Source: Mimachlamys varia
Taxonomy: Eukaryota; Mollusca; Bivalvia; Pectinida; Pectinidae
Reading direction: 5' to 3'
DNA: 64,000 nucleotides
NCBI GenBank assembly: GCA_947623455.1
Contig: OX392527.1
Location: 6,072,001-6,136,000, forward strand
The position numbers and the translations under genes were made by a program. Positions 59,001 through 64,000 of the stretch are shown here, in pieces (position 1 is the first letter of the stretch; every line of letters begins with the position of its first letter). The notes beneath the pieces are model-generated. The model made no database searches, had not been told where the DNA came from, and saw only the letters and a list, made by a program, of their open reading frames with translations.

Positions 59001-60268
59001 CCCCTCGCACTGTCCATGTTATTGTACTGATCTATCTTCCCCTCCCACTGTCCATGTTATTGTACTGATCTAGCTCCCCCCTCCCACTGTCCATGTTATT
59101 GTACTGATCTAGCTCCCCCCTCCCACTGTCCATGTTATTGTACTGATCTATCTTCCCCTCCCACTGTCCATGTTATTGTACTGATCTATCTTCCCCTCCC
59201 ACTGTCCATGTTATTGTACTGATCTATCTTCCCCTCCCACTGTCCATGTTATTGTACTGATCTAGCTTCCCCTCCAACTGTCCATGTTATTGTACTGATC
59301 TATCTCCCCCTCCCACTGTCCCAGTTATCGTACTGATCTAGCTCCCCCTCCCACTGTCCATGTTATTGTACTGATCTATCTCCCCCTCCCACTGTCCCAG
59401 TTATCGTACTGATCTAGCTCCCCCTCCCACTGCCCCAGTTATCGTACTGATCTAGCTCCCCCTCCCACTGTCCTAGTGTTCGTACTGATTTAGCTCCCCA
59501 TCCCATTGTCCCAGTTATCGTACTGATGTAGCTTCCCCTCCCACTGTCCAAGTATTCGTACTGATTTAGCTCCCCCCTTCCATTGTCCCAGTTATCTTAC
59601 TGATGTAGCTCCCACTTCCACTGTCCAAGTTTTCGTACTGATTTAGCTCCCCCTCCCACTGTCCAAGTTATCGTACTGATCTAGCTCCCCCTCCCACTGT
59701 CCAGGTTTTCGTACTGATTTAGCTCCCCCCTCCCATTGTCCCAGTTATCGTACTGATCCAGCTCCCCCTCCCACTGTCCCAGTTATCGTACTGATCTAGC
59801 TCCCCCTCCCACTGTCCCAGTTATCGTACTGATCTAGCTCCCCCTCCCACTGTCCCAGTTATCGTACTGATCTAGCTCCCCCTCCCACTGTCCCAGTTAT
59901 CTTACTGATTTAGCTCCCCCTCTCACTGTCCCAGTTTTCGTACTGGTCTAGCTCCCCCTCTTACTGTCCCAGTTATCGTAGTGATCTTGCTCCTCCCTCC
60001 CACTCTCCCAGTTTTCGTACTGATTTAGCTCTCCCTCCCACTGTCCCAGTTATCGTACTGATCTAGCTCCCCCTCCCACTGTCCCAGTTATCGTACTGAT
60101 CTAGCTCCCCCTCCCATTGTCCAAGTTATCGTACTGATCTAGCTCACCCCTCCCACTGTCCCAGTCATCGTACTGATCTAGCTCCCCCTCCCACTGTCCC
60201 AGTTATCGTACTGATCTAGCTCCCCCTCCCATTGTCCCAGTTATTGTACTGATCTAGCTCCCCCTGTA

Positions 60269-60829
60269 TTCCCCTCACTATCACTACCAGTGGCCCCCAT
60301 CTAGACATTCTCAGCAGAACAGACATGTTACAAATGCACTCACATTAAAGTTAATTTTACGAATCTCGATCTTACGATTACAATTATATTTTATAGAACG
60401 CCTTTCTGCTAAAATCATAAATGCCTGTATGACCTGTACAAACGTATTATTATAGACCTGCGGGGAATTATTATCTGGTTCTATGTATTTCAAACAACGT
60501 ATTGTTTTTATACTTTACACAGAAAGGAAATATAGCATTTGTCGTTTTCCTGATAACACGACCGAGAGATCCCCGATAGGACTCCGGGTTTGCTAACTCG
60601 TAAAATAGAGATTTTCACTCAAACGAACCACTTTTTATCGTACTTATTTTACACGTCAAATTACGGTCTTCAATTGCTTGTTTGGATATAGGGCGTTATT
60701 TAACATGAAACATGGACATGACACAACTGATAGATCAAACACATTATCTTTACCGTACAACAAAATACATTTTCTCTACGGCACAGACATTTAAATATTT
60801 TCTCTAGAGGACAGACTGACTTAATATCA
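60269..60829. other. Unique spacer between two arrays, no gene seen
   Basis: About 560 bp of AT-rich sequence. A 60-codon - strand frame at 60311-60493 has no motif. I looked for the missing N-terminal SLC5 exons here and found none. Confidence 0.5.
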
Positions 60830-63800
60830 TCCCTACAGCAATAACTAACTTACAAAGTAATATCATCTCTACAGCACTAACTAACTTACAGTGTGATTTT
60901 ATCCCTACAGCAATAACTAACTTACAGTGTGATATCTCTACAGCACTAACTAACTTACAAAGTAATATTATCCCTACCGCACTAACAAACTTACAGTGTG
61001 ATTTTATCCCTACAGCAATAACTAACTTACAGTGTGATATCTCTACAGCAATAACTAACTTACAGTGTGATATCTCTACAGCACTAACTAACTTACAAAG
61101 TAATATTATCCCTACCGCACTAACAAACTTACAGTGTGATTTTATCCCTACAGCAATAACTAACTTACAGTGTGATATCTCTACAGCACTAACTAACTTA
61201 CAAAGTAATATTATCCCTACCGCACTAACAAACTTACAGTGTGATTTTATCCCTACAGCAATAACTAACTTACAGTGTAATATCTCTACAGCACTAACTA
61301 ACTTAGAGTGTAATATCTCTACAGCAATAACTAACTTACAGTGTGATATCTCTACAGCACTAACTCACTTACAGTGTAATATCTCTACAGCACAAACTAA
61401 CTTACAGTGTAATATCTCTACCGCACTAACTAACTTACAGTGTGATATCTCTACCGCACTAACTAACTTGCAGTGTGATATCTCTATAGCAATAGCTATA
61501 TAGTGTAATAGCATATCTACCGTTCTAACTAACGTACATACAGTGTAATATAATCTCTACCGCACTAACTAACTTACAGTGTGCTATCTCTACAGCAATA
61601 ACTAACTTACAGTATATTATCCCTACCGCACTAACAAACTTACAGTGTGATTTTATCCCTACAGCAATAACTAACTTACAGTGTGATATCTCTACAGCAC
61701 TAACTAACTTACAAAGTAATATTATCCCTACCGCACTAACAAACTTAAAGTGTGATATCTCTACAGCACTAACTAACTTACAAAGTAATATTATCCCTAC
61801 CGCACTAACAAACTTAAAGTGTGATATCTCTACAGCACTAACTAACTTACAAAGTAATATTATCCCTCCGCACTAACAAACTTACAGTGTGATTTTATCC
61901 CTACAGCAATAACTAACTTACAGTGTGATATCTCTACAGCACTAACTAACTTACAAAGTAATATTATCTCTACAGCACTAACTCACTTATGGTGTAATAT
62001 CTCTACAGCACTAACTAACTTACAGTGTAATATCTCTACAGCAATAACTAACTTACAGTGTGATATCTCTACAGCACTAACTCACTTACAGTGTAATATC
62101 ATCTCTACAGCACTAACTCACTTACAGTGTAATATCTCTACAGCACAAACTAACTTACAGTGTAATATCTCTACCGCACTAACTAACTTACAGTGTGATA
62201 TCTCTACCGCACTAACTAACTTGCAGTGTGATATCTCTATAGCAATAGCTATATAGTGTAATAGCATCTCTACCGTTCTAACTAACGTACATACAGTGTA
62301 ATATAATCTCTACCGCACTAACTAACTTACAGTGTGCTATCTCTACAGCAATAACTAACTTACAGTTTAATATCTCTACAGCAATAACTAACTTACAGTG
62401 TACGATCTCTACAGCAATAACTAACTTACAGTTTAATATCTCTACAGCAATAACTAACTTATAGTGTAATATCTCTACAGCAATAACTAACTTATAGTGT
62501 GATATCTCTACGGCACTAACTAACTTACAGTGTAATAGCATCTCTACAGCAATAACTAACTTACAGTGTAATATCATCTCTACAGCACTAACTAACTTAT
62601 AGTGTAATATCTCTACAGCAATAACTTACTTAAAGTGTGATATCTCTACGGCACTAACTAATGTACAGTGTAATAGCATCTCTACAGCAATAACTAACTT
62701 ACAGTGTAATATCATCTCTACAGCACTAACTAACTTACAGTATGATATCTCTACCGCACTAACTAACTTAAAGTGTGATATCTCTACCGCACTAACTAAC
62801 TTACAGTGTGATATCTCTACCGCACTAACTAACTTACAGCGTGATATCATCTCTACAGCAATAACTTACTTACAGTGTAATATCATCTCTACAGCACTAA
62901 CTAACTTAAAGTGTGATATCTCTACCGCACTAACTAACTTACAGTATGATATCTCTACCGCACTAACTAACTTACAGCGTGATATTATCTCTACAGCAAT
63001 AACTTACTTACAGTGTAATATCATCTCTACAGCACTAACTAACTTACAGCGTGATATCATCTCTACAGCAATAACTTACTTACAGTGTAATATCATCTCT
63101 ACCGCACTAACTAACTTAAAGTGTGATATCTCTACCGCACTAACTAACTTACAGTATGATATCTCTACCGCACTAACTAACTTAAAGTGTGATATCTCTA
63201 CCGCACTAACTAACTTAAAGTGTGATATCTCTACAGCACTAAGTAACTTACAGTGTGATATCTCTACACCACTAACTAACTTAAAGTGTGATATGTCTAC
63301 AGCACTAACTAATTTACAGTGTGATATCTCTACATCAATAACTAACTTACAGTGTAATTTTATCTCTGCATCACTAACTAACTTACAGTGTGATATATCT
63401 ACCGCACTAACTAACTTACAGTGTAATAGCATCTCTACAATACTAACTAACTTACAGTGTAATATAATCTTTACCTCACTAACTAACCTACAGTATAATA
63501 TCTCTACAGCAATAACTAACTTACATACAGTGTAATATAATCTCTACCGCACTAACTAACTTCCATACAGTGTAATATAATCGCTACCGCACTAACTAAC
63601 TTACAGTATAATATCTCTACAATACTAACTAACTAACGGTGTAATATCTCTACCGCACTAACTAACCCACAGTATAATATCTCTACAGCAATAACTAACT
63701 TACAGTGTGATATCTCTACCGCACTAACTTACATACAGTGTGATATCTCTTGAGCAATAACTAACTTACAGTGTAATAGCATCTCTACCGCACTTATTAA

Positions 63801-64000
63801 CTTACAGTGTAATATATCTACAGCACTAATTAACTTACAGTGTAATATCATATATACCGCACTAACTAACTTACAGTGTAATATCTCTACAGCAATAACT
63901 AACTTACAGTGCACAATCTCTACAGCAATAACTAACTTATAGTGTAATATCTCTACAGCACTAACTTACATACAGTGTACTATCTCTACAGCAATAACTA
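60830..64000. repeat. 33 bp minisatellite running off the window end
   Basis: The unit is 'acagtgtgatatctctacag' plus 'cactaactaactt' (33 bp; variants of about 30 or 36 bp with an extra 'atc' or 'catac'). A larger block, including 'tatagcaatagctatatagt', occurs at about 61270-61600 and again near 62010-62340. The 33 bp period gives open frames of up to 118 codons on the - strand ('CKLVSAVEISH') that are artefacts. Confidence 0.95.

Larger units (their letters stand above)
41840..60268. repeat. Giant 38/39 bp minisatellite, 18.4 kb, about 475 copies
   Basis: The unit is 'ctcccactgtcccagttatc' plus 'gtactgatctagctccccc'; copies have 38 or 39 bp by one C in the C-run. Variant families form blocks: 'ccatgttattg' with 'gatcaagcttcc', 'cagttatctta', 'ctggtctag', 'gatctatcttcc'. 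Both edges (41840-42350 and 59460-60268) are more diverged than the centre. On the - strand 39 bp units encode DNWDSGRGELDQY, but 38 bp units break the frame, so I do not call it coding. Confidence 0.97.

Noticed and set aside
62278..63432. - strand open frames with KLVSAVEISHC repeats
   Set aside because: The 33 bp repeat length is divisible by three and keeps one frame open; no unique coding sequence is attached.

Overview
This window looks like nuclear DNA of a lophotrochozoan animal, most likely a bivalve mollusc. Three things point there: metazoan genes split into small exons with GT-AG introns, a dispersed repeat opening with 'gctcacctggcc' followed by the 'gtccgtccgtc' and 'aaggtcacaggggt' motifs often seen in bivalve genomes, and several decayed Penelope-like and LINE-type retroelements. 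No prokaryotic features, CRISPR arrays, rRNA or tRNA genes were seen.

Two partial protein-coding genes run convergently. On the + strand (747-7059) are the last five exons of LRPAP1, the receptor-associated protein (RAP) that chaperones LDL-receptor-family proteins in the ER; it ends in the ER-retrieval signal HTEL. On the - strand (36644 down to 16701) are fourteen exons of a sodium:solute symporter (SLC5 family, closest in motif to the SMCT/SMVT branch, SLC5A8/A12/A6). All exon phases join into about 498 residues through to the stop codon. The N-terminal exons of both genes lie outside the window or were not found.

By my estimate about 38 kb of the 64 kb is tandem minisatellite: arrays of 25 to 80 bp units, among them a 6.0 kb array of 40 bp units (30246-36213), a 3.0 kb array of 41 bp units (22195-25213), an 18.4 kb array of 38/39 bp units (41840-60268), and a 33 bp array that runs off the right end. 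The 18.4 kb array contains two adjacent copies of a roughly 4.67 kb block, offset by exactly 4665 bp wherever I checked.

The most striking pattern is that many arrays are made of exon edges. In seven places the repeated unit contains the end or start of a real coding exon together with its splice site (or, in LRPAP1, the stop codon and an AATAAA signal). These are the LRPAP1 exon donors at 885 and 2942, the LRPAP1 stop/poly(A) region at 7048, and the SLC5 junctions at 20339, 25193, 29030 and 36644. The SLC5 array at 22195-25213 carries about 70 extra copies of the last 30 coding bases of a membrane-segment exon plus its donor.

Region by region: 1-8800 LRPAP1 and its arrays; 8800-11090 mostly featureless with a bivalve-type repeat; 11090-14780 a 25 bp array joined to a Penelope-like element; 15640-16040 a 30 bp array; 16700-36650 the SLC5 gene, its introns holding arrays, LINE and Penelope fragments; 36590-39330 an 80 bp array split by a Penelope fragment, then another Penelope copy; 40370-41830 a LINE fragment and a Penelope 3' fragment; 41840-60268 the giant array; 60830-64000 the 33 bp array.
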